Part shown: one piece after another, positions 8,268 through 14,369 of the stretch
Position numbering within the stretch: position 1 is the stretch's first letter
Layout: the number at the start of each line of letters is the position of its first letter
From: Chitinophagaceae bacterium
GTDB taxonomy: Bacteria > Bacteroidota > Bacteroidia > Chitinophagales > Chitinophagaceae
Length of the DNA: 14,369 nucleotides
Reading direction: 5' to 3'
Assembly (NCBI GenBank): GCA_947459455.1
Contig: CANHEC010000011.1
Location: forward strand, 1-14,369
Made by a program: the position numbers and the translations under genes
The notes under the pieces: model-generated
What the model saw: the letters and a program-made list of their open reading frames with translations, nothing else
Told to the model about the DNA's origin: nothing
Databases searched by the model: none

Positions 8268-9620
8268 ATGTCATTCAATCGTCGTCGTTTCATTCAATCG
8301 TCAGCTGCACTATCAGCCGGCATGCTACTGCCACAGGTACCCGGCTGGGCGGCAGCGCCGCTTTCTACTGTTCGCCTCGGCTTTATAGGCGTGGGCCTGC
8401 GGGGCCAAAACCACCTCGATCTGGCCCTGCGCCGCCCCGATGTGCAGGTAGTATCGGTATGCGATATAGATGAAGGCATGCTGGCCACCAGCCTGCAAAT
8501 GATAAAGGACAGCGGCAAGCCGGCGCCCCAAGTGTACAAAGGCGATGTGCATGCCTACCGTCGCCTGCTCGATGCCGGCGGTATCGATGCCGTCATCATT
8601 GCTACCCCGTGGGAGTGGCACAAGCCCATGATCATTGATGCGCTGGAGCGGGGCATCCGCTACGTAGGTACCGAGGTGGTGCTGGGCATTAGCCTGCAAG
8701 ACCACTGGGAGGTGGTAAACGCCGCCGAAAAGCACCAGGCGCAGGTAATGCAGCTGGAAAATGTGTGCTACCGCCGCGATGTAATGGCCGTGCTGAACAT
8801 GGTGCGCCAGGGTGTGTTTGGCGAGCTCATTCACCTGCAGGGCGGCTACCAGCACGATCTGCGGGGCGTCAAGTTCAACGATGGCAAAACGCCCTACGAC
8901 AGCGGCGCCGAGTTTGGCGAAAAAGGCTACAGCGAAGCCCGCTGGCGTACCCAGCACTCGGTCGATCGCAATGGCGACCTGTACCCCACGCACGGCATTG
9001 GCCCCGTGGCCATGATGATTGATATCAACCGCGGCAACCGCTTTACCCACCTCAGCAGCATGGCCACCAAGGCCCGAGGCCTGCACGATTATGTGGTGAA
9101 AAAAGGCGGGCCCGAGCACCCCAATGCCAAAGTACAGTTTAAGCTGGGCGATGTGGTGACCACGCAAATTGGCTGCGCCAATGGCGAAACCATTTTGCTG
9201 CAGCACGATACCAACCTGCCACGCCCTTACTCACTGGGCTTTCGGGTGCAGGGTACCAAGGGGCTGTGGATGGACCTGAACCGCAGCATACATATAGAAG
9301 GTATGAGCAAGCCGCACCAGTGGGAAGAAGCCAAAGCCTGGCTGGATAAATACGACCACCCGCTGTGGAAGAAGTACGGCAACGATGCACAGGGAGCCGG
9401 CCACGGTGGCATGGATTTTTTTGTGCTGCACGCCTTTGTAGAAAGCGTGAAACGCCAAACCGAAACGCCGCAGGATGTATACGATGCCGCCGCCTGGAGT
9501 GCCATCACCCCTCTCAGCGAGCAGTCGATAGCAGAGCGCCGCATGGTCGAGTTCCCCGACTTTACACGCGGCCGCTGGCAGCAGCGCCCCAACCGGTTCG
9601 CTATCGACGACAGTTATTAA
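8268..9620 (+). CDS. GH109 alpha-N-acetylgalactosaminidase (Gfo/Idh/MocA fold, Tat-exported)
   Basis: An NAD-dependent glycosidase of family GH109, which removes terminal alpha-linked GalNAc by transient oxidation and elimination rather than classic hydrolysis. ATG 8268-8270 is chosen because it starts a Tat signal (NRRRFIQ, residues 4-10, then a hydrophobic run to about residue 30), which is usual for proteins that bind their cofactor before export to the periplasm. The product is 450 residues, close to the roughly 445 of the family. The Rossmann motif is GFIGVGLRG (residues 38-46), with the cofactor Asp in VCDID. The family signature NGDLYPTHGIGPVA gives Tyr239 and His242; with Tyr194 (GGYQHDLR) and Tyr321 (LPRPYSLGF) these match, by constant spacing, the active-site Tyr/His set I recall for the Elizabethkingia enzyme. 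GHGGMDFF near residue 379 is also typical. It is first in a two-gene operon with a sugar kinase. Some relatives are only putative oxidoreductases, but the motifs favour GH109. Confidence 0.88.
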   Translation: MSFNRRRFIQSSAALSAGMLLPQVPGWAAAPLSTVRLGFIGVGLRGQNHLDLALRRPDVQVVSVCDIDEGMLATSLQMIKDSGKPAPQVYKGDVHAYRRLLDAGGIDAVIIATPWEWHKPMIIDALERGIRYVGTEVVLGISLQDHWEVVNAAEKHQAQVMQLENVCYRRDVMAVLNMVRQGVFGELIHLQGGYQHDLRGVKFNDGKTPYDSGAEFGEKGYSEARWRTQHSVDRNGDLYPTHGIGPVAMMIDINRGNRFTHLSSMATKARGLHDYVVKKGGPEHPNAKVQFKLGDVVTTQIGCANGETILLQHDTNLPRPYSLGFRVQGTKGLWMDLNRSIHIEGMSKPHQWEEAKAWLDKYDHPLWKKYGNDAQGAGHGGMDFFVLHAFVESVKRQTETPQDVYDAAAWSAITPLSEQSIAERRMVEFPDFTRGRWQQRPNRFAIDDSY

Positions 9621-9629
9621 TGCTTCCTC

Positions 9630-10670
9630 ATGTCTGCGCTTCTCTCTTCATTGGCTCCCATCGCCTCGGCGTTTGGCCTGCCCCTGCAGTCGGCCGAAGC
9701 CCTGGGCCAGGGCCTTATTCACCACAGCTACCAAATTACCGTCAGCGGCGGCGAGCAGTTTTTGCTGCAGCAGCTCAATACGCAGGTGTTTGCGCAGCCG
9801 CAAATAGTGCAGGAAAACTTTGTAGCCATCCGGCGGGCCCTGCAGGGGCACTATGCCCTGCCGCACCTGGTGCCCACCGGGCAGGGGCAGCTGTACCTGC
9901 AGCACCAGCAGCAGGCCTGGCGCTGCTTTACCTGGGTGCCGCACAGCTATGCGCCTACCGGCAGCATCAGCCCCGAGCTGGCCTACGATACTGCCCGCTG
10001 CTTTGGCAGCTATGCCCGCCTGCTCAGCCAGGCCATGCCCTCGCTGCACACGGTATTGCCGCGGTTTCACCACCTGGGGTGGCGGGCGCAGCAGCTGAAG
10101 GCCGCCTGCCAGCAGGCCACTGCCCAGCGCCTGCAGGCCGCCCGGCCGGTGCTCAGCCTGCTCGATGCGCATACCGATCTGCTGCGGCAGTACGAGTACT
10201 GGCAGCAGTCGCCGCAGCCCTTTCCGCTGCGCATCCTGCACCACGATTGTAAGCCGTCCAATATCCTCTTTCATCAGCAAACAGGCCAGCTGCTGTGCCC
10301 CGTCGATCTGGATACCACCCAGCCTGGCCTCTTCTTCAGCGACCTGGGCGATATGGTGCGCAGCATGGTGCCCAACCTGCCCGAAGACCACGCCGCAGTA
10401 GCCGACCTGGCCCTGCGCCCCCTATACTGGCAGGCCCTGCAAGAGGGCTATGCCGATGGCAGCCAACCGCTGTGGACGCCCGACGTAAGAGCCGCCCTGC
10501 CACTGGCCGGAGTGGTGCTGCTGTACATGCAGGCCATGCGCTTTTTGGCCGATTACCTGCAGGGCGATGTGTACTACCACACCAGCTACCCCGGCCAAAA
10601 CCTCGACCGCGCCGCCAATCAGGCCCACCTGCTGCGGCCACTGCGCCAGCTGGCCACCACCAAAAGTTGA
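9630..10670 (+). CDS. Sugar kinase of the APH-like phosphotransferase family, N-acetylhexosamine 1-kinase (NahK)-like
   Basis: A 346-residue cytoplasmic kinase with the aminoglycoside-phosphotransferase fold. Catalytic-loop motif HHDCKPSN (residues 204-211, Asp206) and the metal-binding segment VDLDTTQPG (Asp226 and Asp228) are intact. Several stretches resemble Bifidobacterium NahK as I recall it: FLLQQLNTQVF near the N-terminus, SDLGDMVRS after the metal motif, and RFLADYLQGDVYY with YPGQNL near the C-terminus; NahK is about 359 aa. NahK phosphorylates GalNAc or GlcNAc at C1 with ATP. The ATG at 9630 is 9 bp after the GH109 stop, so the genes are almost surely co-transcribed, and GalNAc freed by GH109 is the natural substrate guess. 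There is no signal peptide, so a GalNAc transporter would be needed and none is in the window. Databases may label it only as a generic phosphotransferase; the exact sugar is inferred. Confidence 0.82.
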   Translation: MSALLSSLAPIASAFGLPLQSAEALGQGLIHHSYQITVSGGEQFLLQQLNTQVFAQPQIVQENFVAIRRALQGHYALPHLVPTGQGQLYLQHQQQAWRCFTWVPHSYAPTGSISPELAYDTARCFGSYARLLSQAMPSLHTVLPRFHHLGWRAQQLKAACQQATAQRLQAARPVLSLLDAHTDLLRQYEYWQQSPQPFPLRILHHDCKPSNILFHQQTGQLLCPVDLDTTQPGLFFSDLGDMVRSMVPNLPEDHAAVADLALRPLYWQALQEGYADGSQPLWTPDVRAALPLAGVVLLYMQAMRFLADYLQGDVYYHTSYPGQNLDRAANQAHLLRPLRQLATTKS

Positions 10671-10673
10671 ACG

Positions 10674-10724
10674 GAGCTCCCCAGCCAACTGCCATCTGCC
10701 AACTGTCATCTCAGCTGGGGGCTC
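10674..10724 (+). terminator. Hairpin just after the kinase gene, possible terminator
   Basis: GAGCTCCCCAGC (10674-10685) pairs with GCTGGGG then GCTC (10714-10724), perfect but for one bulged base, beginning 4 bp after the stop. The 28-nt loop is long and no T-run follows, so it is a poor Rho-independent terminator. It may instead protect the mRNA end. Confidence 0.4.
10684..10711 (+). repeat. Two tandem copies of a 14-bp unit
   Basis: GCCAACTGCCATCT (10684-10697) is followed at once by GCCAACTGTCATCT (10698-10711), differing at one base. The pair fills the loop of the hairpin at 10674-10724. It is a short minisatellite that could vary in copy number. Confidence 0.7.
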
Positions 10725-10985
10725 TCAGCAGCCGTGCATAGCCGGGCAGCAGTACCGGCTGCTGCGGGGTTCGCTTCGCTGCCGCCCTCGGTCGTGCCTC
10801 CCTCGGCCCCCCGCTGCGCAGGGGCCCTTCGCATCCGGCAGCCTTTCACCTGCTGTGCATCGCCCGGCATCGTTCACTATTGGCAAGTGGCTGCCAGTTG
10901 CTATCGCCAGCAGTGCGGGACCCCTCCGCCCATTTCATCGACAATAGACTGTTGCCACGCCAACTATCCAACATGTATCATTGGG
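10725..10985. other. GC-rich non-coding stretch with several hairpins, possible dispersed repeat
   Basis: No credible gene is seen. Three dyads lie in it: GCAGCAG/CTGCTGC (10746-10752 and 10759-10765, 6-nt loop), GGCCCC/GGGGCC (10805-10810 and 10821-10826, 10-nt loop), and GCAAGTGGC/GCCAGTTGC (10883-10901, one mismatch, 1-nt centre). The reading frames through it give low-complexity Pro/Ala/Ser-rich translations without family features. The dense structure suggests a dispersed intergenic repeat or an RNA, but I cannot show other copies within this window. It ends where base composition drops. Confidence 0.4.
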
Positions 10986-11355
10986 TGAATTGTCCTCACG
11001 ATCATACAAGAGGTATAACGGAGAGTGATTGATTATCAAGGATCCATTTTTTGGAGAGAGGGGGGGAGTCTATTGTGTATTTTCACGTGTTGTATCTCAC
11101 CTTAAGCAGCATCTTGCTTAAATTGAAGCTAACATTACTTTGACGCCTGACCCCGCGTAATTTTTAGCACATTGCAAGGCTCACAAAATCCCGCCACAAA
11201 GCCAACCTTGCAAAGAGCTAAAAATGCTAACACACAACCCACGCAACCGGCTGACGTAATTCTATTCATCTAAACCAAGTAACCTCATGTAACCAAAAAC
11301 TTCAACAAGCCATAACTAACATTGCCCCCACTTTGCTAAGAACGTTACTAAAATA
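10986..11355. other. AT-rich non-coding stretch at the left edge of the restriction-modification island
   Basis: No gene is seen. Composition changes here from the GC-rich host style to the AT-rich style of the genes that follow. It holds a perfect small hairpin, TTAAGCA/TGCTTAA (11102-11108 and 11115-11121, 6-nt loop), and the longer dyad at 11160-11225 listed separately. A run of seven G lies near 11063. The hexamer-like word CTAACATT recurs (near 11130 and 11316). No tRNA, integrase or clear direct repeat marks an insertion site. Confidence 0.5.
11160..11225. repeat. Imperfect 20-bp inverted repeat with 26-nt loop
   Basis: Left arm 11160-11179 (ATTTTTAGC, 3 unmatched bases, TTGCAAGG) pairs with right arm 11206-11225 (CCTTGCAA, 3 unmatched bases, GCTAAAAAT): 17 of 20 positions are complementary. 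The right-hand side could end transcripts weakly. The shape, a long dyad beside an acquired module, also resembles a mobile-element or recombination-site end, but no transposase or integrase is present. Confidence 0.55.
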
Positions 11356-11388
11356 TTTGGCAATTTCGGGTGTGGTCAACTATATTTG
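11356..11388 (+). promoter_or_regulatory. Bacteroidota-type promoter of the RM module
   Basis: TTTG (11356-11359), 21 bp, then TATATTTG (11381-11388) match the Bacteroidota -33 TTTG and -7 TAnnTTTG consensus exactly. Transcription would start near 11395, leaving a leader of about 18 nt before the ATG at 11413. It would drive the regulator and, 23 bp after its stop, the nuclease/methylase gene. Confidence 0.65.
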
Positions 11389-11412
11389 GACATTTTCTGT
11401 CAAGAACAAACC

Positions 11413-11712
11413 ATGTCTATGCAGAAAATAGAATCATTTGGAGAAATGCTCAGAAAGTTGAGAGAGGAAAACGAAATGCCTTTAAGAAAACTTGCAGCGC
11501 AACTTGACCTTGACCAGTCAACACTCAGGAAAATTGAACGCAAAGAGAGAAATGCAAACTCTGACCAGAAAGAAAAAAATGCAAAGATTTTTAAAGTCAG
11601 CAAAAAGGACTTGCAAGTAAATTTTCTAAGCGACAAAGTCGCTTACGAATTACTTGAAGAAGAATTCGGAGTTGAATCATTGCAAGTAGCAGAAGAAAAA
11701 GTTAAATATTAA
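11413..11712 (+). CDS. XRE-family helix-turn-helix regulator of the RM module
   Basis: A 99-residue cytoplasmic DNA-binding protein. ATG 11413-11415 is chosen (a second Met lies two codons on); the open frame upstream overlaps the -7 promoter box. The HTH_3/XRE domain spans about residues 9-63: FGEMLRKLREE, then PLRKLAAQLDLDQSTLRKIER, with the recognition helix at QSTLRKIE. The tail LSDKVAYELLEEEFGVESLQVAEEKVKY is typical of small regulators that I recall next to Eco57I-like RM genes in Bacteroidota. By analogy with controller proteins it probably times expression of the restriction gene, which starts 23 bp after its stop, and may repress its own promoter. No clear operator palindrome is seen around 11356-11412. 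AT-rich codon use differs sharply from the genes left of 10.97 kb. Confidence 0.85.
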   Translation: MSMQKIESFGEMLRKLREENEMPLRKLAAQLDLDQSTLRKIERKERNANSDQKEKNAKIFKVSKKDLQVNFLSDKVAYELLEEEFGVESLQVAEEKVKY

Positions 11713-11735
11713 CGTAAAACAAACGGCAACTCTTA

Positions 11736-13259
11736 GTGGCATATAAAGTAACTACAACAAAAGAAGAATGCCTTGAACAACTCAAAGCACTTATCACTGC
11801 TTTTCGGAAAGAGCATGCCGTTTACAAAACTCCCAAATACAGCGAAGCACAATTACGAATTGACTTTCTGAATCCGTTACTAAAAACTTTTGGTTGGGAT
11901 GTTGACAATGAGAAATTGAAAACTCAATTTCTCCGTGATGTAATTCAGGAGGAGAGTATTGATGTGGAGGAAGAAGATTCTGTTGCTAAGAAAAATCCTG
12001 ATTATACTTTACGAATTCAAGGCACAAGAAAGTTTTTCGTTGAAGCAAAGAAAGTTTCGATTGACCTTGATAAAGCAAACAAGCCAGCATTTCAAACAAG
12101 AAGATACGGCTGGAATGCTAACCTTGGTATTTCCATTCTCACAAACTTTGAAACACTTTCAGTCTACGATTGCAGACACAAACCAAATGCAAATGATGCT
12201 GTAACAGTAGCCCGTTACCAATCATTTCATTTCTCAGAGTTCATCAAACGGTTTGAAGAACTTTATCAGCTACTTTCTTTTCAGTCTATCTCATCAGGTT
12301 TTGTTGACGAATATTTTTCTGTTGCACAGAAAGAGACAACAACTTTTGATAATTACTTCTTAGAGCAAATTGAAAGCTGGCGGGAGAGTTTAGCAAAGGA
12401 TATTATTGCTGACAATGACGGACTCAACAACGAAGATATAAACTTTCTGATTCAGCGTTTGCTGAACAGAATTGTATTTCTAAGAATTTGTGAAGACAGA
12501 GAAATAGAAAAGTTTGAGACACTCAAAAACATAAAGAGCTATGATGAACTCAAGCAACTTTTTATTTCCTCGGACAAAAAATATAACTCAGGACTTTTTG
12601 ATTTCATTGAGGATAACTTTTCACTCAACATCAATCTAAAATCCGAGATTCTAATCAGGATTTTCAACGAACTGTATTACCCACAAAGCCCTTATGACTT
12701 TTCAGTAGTTGACCCGACAATACTTAGCCAGATTTACGAAAGATATTTAGGAAGCAAGATTGCGATTGTAAACGACAGACAAATTTCAATTGTAGAAGAA
12801 CCAGAAGTTGCAGCATCAAGTGGTGTTGTTCCAACACCAAAGTTGATAGTTCAAAACATTGTTAAAGAAACTCTTGCTCCCCTATTTGAAGGCAAAACGC
12901 TTGCCCAAATACACCAGCTAAAACTGGCTGACATTTGTTGCGGCTCAGGAACATTTTTGATTTCAATTTACGATTTTCTCTTTGAGAAAATGACTTTGGA
13001 ATTTGTTGCGGCTGGTGTAAGCGATGCTGAAATCATCAATCAAGTTTTTGACGGCTCATATCAGTTAACCTTAAAAGCTAAACATAAAATTCTTACTTCA
13101 AATATTTTCGGAGTCGACATAAATCCGTATGCAGTTGAGGTAAGCAAATTCAGTTTGCTTCTGAAATTATTGGAAGGAGAAAATGCAGGTTCAATTGAAA
13201 ACTATCTTGCGAGACACAAGCAAAAAGTTTTACCGAGTTTGGATGAAAATATCAAGTGA
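11736..13259 (+). CDS. Type IIG (Eco57I-like) restriction-modification enzyme, N-terminal part, ending at a premature TGA
   Basis: As read it is a 507-residue protein starting at GTG 11736-11738, the first good start after an upstream in-frame TAA at 11715. Type IIG proteins carry nuclease, adenine methyltransferase and target-recognition parts in one chain of roughly 1,000 or more residues. This part has the N-terminal signature YSEAQLRIDFLNPLLKTFGWDV, a PD-(D/E)xK nuclease core (PDYTLRIQG with Asp89, then VEAKK with Glu103 and Lys105), a helical connector (FLRICEDREIEKF, LSQIYERYLGSK), and methyltransferase motif I (ADICCGSGTFL, Gly403 and Gly405) with VDINPYAVEV after it. It stops at TGA 13257-13259 inside SLDENIK(stop)GNSLIDD, before catalytic motif IV. 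Alone it could bind S-adenosylmethionine but should not methylate or recognise a site. The rest follows in frame. Confidence 0.85.
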   Translation: MAYKVTTTKEECLEQLKALITAFRKEHAVYKTPKYSEAQLRIDFLNPLLKTFGWDVDNEKLKTQFLRDVIQEESIDVEEEDSVAKKNPDYTLRIQGTRKFFVEAKKVSIDLDKANKPAFQTRRYGWNANLGISILTNFETLSVYDCRHKPNANDAVTVARYQSFHFSEFIKRFEELYQLLSFQSISSGFVDEYFSVAQKETTTFDNYFLEQIESWRESLAKDIIADNDGLNNEDINFLIQRLLNRIVFLRICEDREIEKFETLKNIKSYDELKQLFISSDKKYNSGLFDFIEDNFSLNINLKSEILIRIFNELYYPQSPYDFSVVDPTILSQIYERYLGSKIAIVNDRQISIVEEPEVAASSGVVPTPKLIVQNIVKETLAPLFEGKTLAQIHQLKLADICCGSGTFLISIYDFLFEKMTLEFVAAGVSDAEIINQVFDGSYQLTLKAKHKILTSNIFGVDINPYAVEVSKFSLLLKLLEGENAGSIENYLARHKQKVLPSLDENIK

Positions 13260-14369
13260 GGTAATTCACTTATTGACGATTCGTACTTTCAATTCAATCC
13301 AGAAGCAATTGACAACAACGAACTTCTTTTTAAACTCAAACCATTCAATTGGAAAGGCGAGTTTGATTTCTTAGAACAGCGAAACGGCTTTGATGCAATT
13401 GTTGGGAATCCACCTTATGTGAGAATCCAAAACATTGTAAAGTTTTCGGCAGAAGAAGTAAAGTTTTTTCAAAGTGATATTTCAGGTTATACAGTTGCAG
13501 AGGCAGAAACCTTTGACAAATATTATCTCTTTATTCAAAGAGCAATCAGTTTGCTCAACGAAAATGGGGTTTTAGGTTACATAGTACCTCACAAGTTTTT
13601 TATTGTAAAAGGTGGAAAAGCACTTCGTGCTTTTATCATCTCTCATTCATCGCTTTTCAAAGTCATTCATTTTGGTATTGCACAGGTTTTCCCAAACCGC
13701 AGCACTTACACAGCCATTCTCATTCTTGACAAAAAAGAAAGAAAAGAATTTTTCTTTAAGAGAATTCAAAGAATTGCACTTGAACTCACAGCAGGATCAA
13801 TTAACTACGATACTTATAAAACAGATTTGTATTTAGAGCAACCTTGGGTTTTTGTTTCGAAAAAATCTGAACAAATATTTCAGAAACTAAAAGGAGAAAA
13901 CGTTGTTGCACTTCACACCATTGCAGAAATTGCAGTTGGTTTACAAACCAGTGCTGACAAGGTTTACATTTTCCAGCCGATTTCTGAAACAGCAACTACT
14001 TACCGACTAAATTTCAAAGGCACAGAATACGAAATTGAGAAAGCCATTTGCAAACCTTGTTTGTATGACCTATCATTTGGTTTATTTGATACAGTAAGAC
14101 CAAATGCACAACTAATTTTTCCTTACACAATTCAGGCAGGCAAAGCAGAAGTTTTTTCAGAAGATTATTTCCAGGAAAACTTTCCGCTGACCTGGGCTTA
14201 TCTGAATAATTTCAAAGAGGCACTTTCAAAACGAAGCATCAACGGTAATGCGCCGAAGTGGTATCAATACGGGAGGTCGCAAAGTTTGACACGATTCCAC
14301 AACACACCAAAGTTGATCTGGTCAGTCCTTTCTACCAAACCACCATATGTTTTTGATGAAAACAATATA
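13260..14369 (+). pseudogene. C-terminal part of the type IIG enzyme (motif IV and specificity region), in frame after the TGA, 3' end outside window
   Basis: All 370 codons from 13260 to the window end are open in the frame of the upstream gene. They start GNSLIDDSYFQFNP. Catalytic motif IV is FDAIVGNPPYVRI (NPPY at 13407-13418), followed by methylase core sequence (FDKYYLFIQRAISLL, GVLGYIVPHKFF) and the start of a TaqI-C-like recognition region (IAEIAVGLQTSADKVYIF, ICKPCLYDL, APKWYQYGRSQSLTRF, KLIWSVLSTKPPYVF). No in-frame ATG, GTG or TTG occurs before NPPY; the first is the GTG at 13419. It therefore cannot be a separately started subunit that includes the catalytic motif, which points to a nonsense mutation or a base-call error rather than a designed split gene. 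Confidence 0.8.

Noticed and set aside
8325..9206. Long open frames antisense to the GH109 gene, and a 295-codon plus-strand frame at 9365-10252 overlapping GH109 and the kinase
   Set aside because: They are out-of-frame shadows in GC-rich coding DNA. Their translations are low-complexity and show no family motifs, while the chosen frames carry full catalytic signatures.
10567..10988. Small genes in the region after the kinase
   Set aside because: Translations are Pro/Ala/Ser/Cys-rich and featureless, overlap the kinase or hairpins, and lack a credible start context.
11125..11360. Integron cassette with attC site
   Set aside because: Words such as GCTAAC and GAACGTT occur, but no matched RYYYAAC and GTTRRRY pair bounds a dyad in the right order, and no integron integrase is present.
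13257..13259. TGA read as selenocysteine, since it stands at a Cys position
   Set aside because: No convincing bacterial SECIS-like hairpin is seen in the next 40-50 nt, the Cys is not the catalytic residue of this enzyme class, and selenocysteine machinery is uncommon in Bacteroidota.
4329..13259. Alternative genetic code with reassigned stops
   Set aside because: The two interruptions use different codons (TAG and TGA), and both codons also end normal genes in this window (TAG for the histidine kinase, TGA for the kinase at 10668-10670).
13260..14369. Separate methylase or specificity subunit of a split RM system
   Set aside because: There is no in-frame ATG, GTG or TTG before the NPPY motif, so a separately started protein would lack its catalytic motif.
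1..14369. CRISPR array, tRNA, rRNA or insertion sequence
   Set aside because: No regularly spaced repeats, no cloverleaf-like sequence, no rRNA segments and no transposase were recognised on either strand.

Overview
The window looks like the chromosome of a Bacteroidota bacterium, most likely of the Chitinophagaceae type. The grounds are a type IX secretion (T9SS) C-terminal sorting domain, a TAnnTTTG-type promoter, no clear Shine-Dalgarno sites, a GH109 enzyme of the Bacteroidota kind, and the general codon style. The genus cannot be fixed from the sequence alone.

Layout. Bases 2-2203 (+) hold the 3' part of a hybrid sensor histidine kinase (PAS-PAS-HisKA-HATPase-REC-HPt). It converges, with a 9-bp gap, on a minus-strand nucleoid-associated protein (NdpA/YejK type, 2213-3259). 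A good minus-strand terminator (3296-3335) separates that gene from a very large minus-strand surface or secreted protein reading from 8018 down to 3351: signal peptide, IgGFc-binding-like region, seven FG-GAP/VCBS calcium-motif repeats, ASPIC/UnbV, SdrD-B-like and DUF11-like domains, DUF7619-like domain, T9SS sorting domain. This gene carries one in-frame TAG at 4329-4331. The rest of the domain, and the secretion tail, continue in the same frame directly after it. The 249-bp divergent intergenic region (8019-8267) has three inverted repeats. To its right is a two-gene plus-strand operon: a Tat-exported, NAD-dependent GH109 alpha-N-acetylgalactosaminidase (8268-9620) followed 9 bp later by a cytoplasmic sugar kinase resembling N-acetylhexosamine 1-kinase (9630-10670). 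Together they suggest release of terminal GalNAc followed by its phosphorylation at C1.

From about 10.97 kb onward the base composition falls abruptly from GC-rich to AT-rich and codon use changes. This marks a probable horizontally acquired restriction-modification island: a non-coding stretch with several hairpins, a textbook Bacteroidota promoter (11356-11388), a small XRE-type regulator (11413-11712), and a type IIG (Eco57I-like) fused nuclease/methyltransferase/specificity protein from 11736 to beyond the window end. That gene is also broken by a single in-frame stop (TGA at 13257-13259), exactly at the Cys of the conserved 'NIKCGNSLI' stretch. The reading frame then stays open for all 370 remaining codons.

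The most notable points are the two long genes each cut by one clean in-frame stop (two different stop codons, so not simple recoding), the modular secreted protein, the GH109-kinase pairing, and the cluster of dyads in the divergent promoter region. I do not see a convincing wholly new system. The island is a recognisable RM module in a broken or mis-sequenced state.
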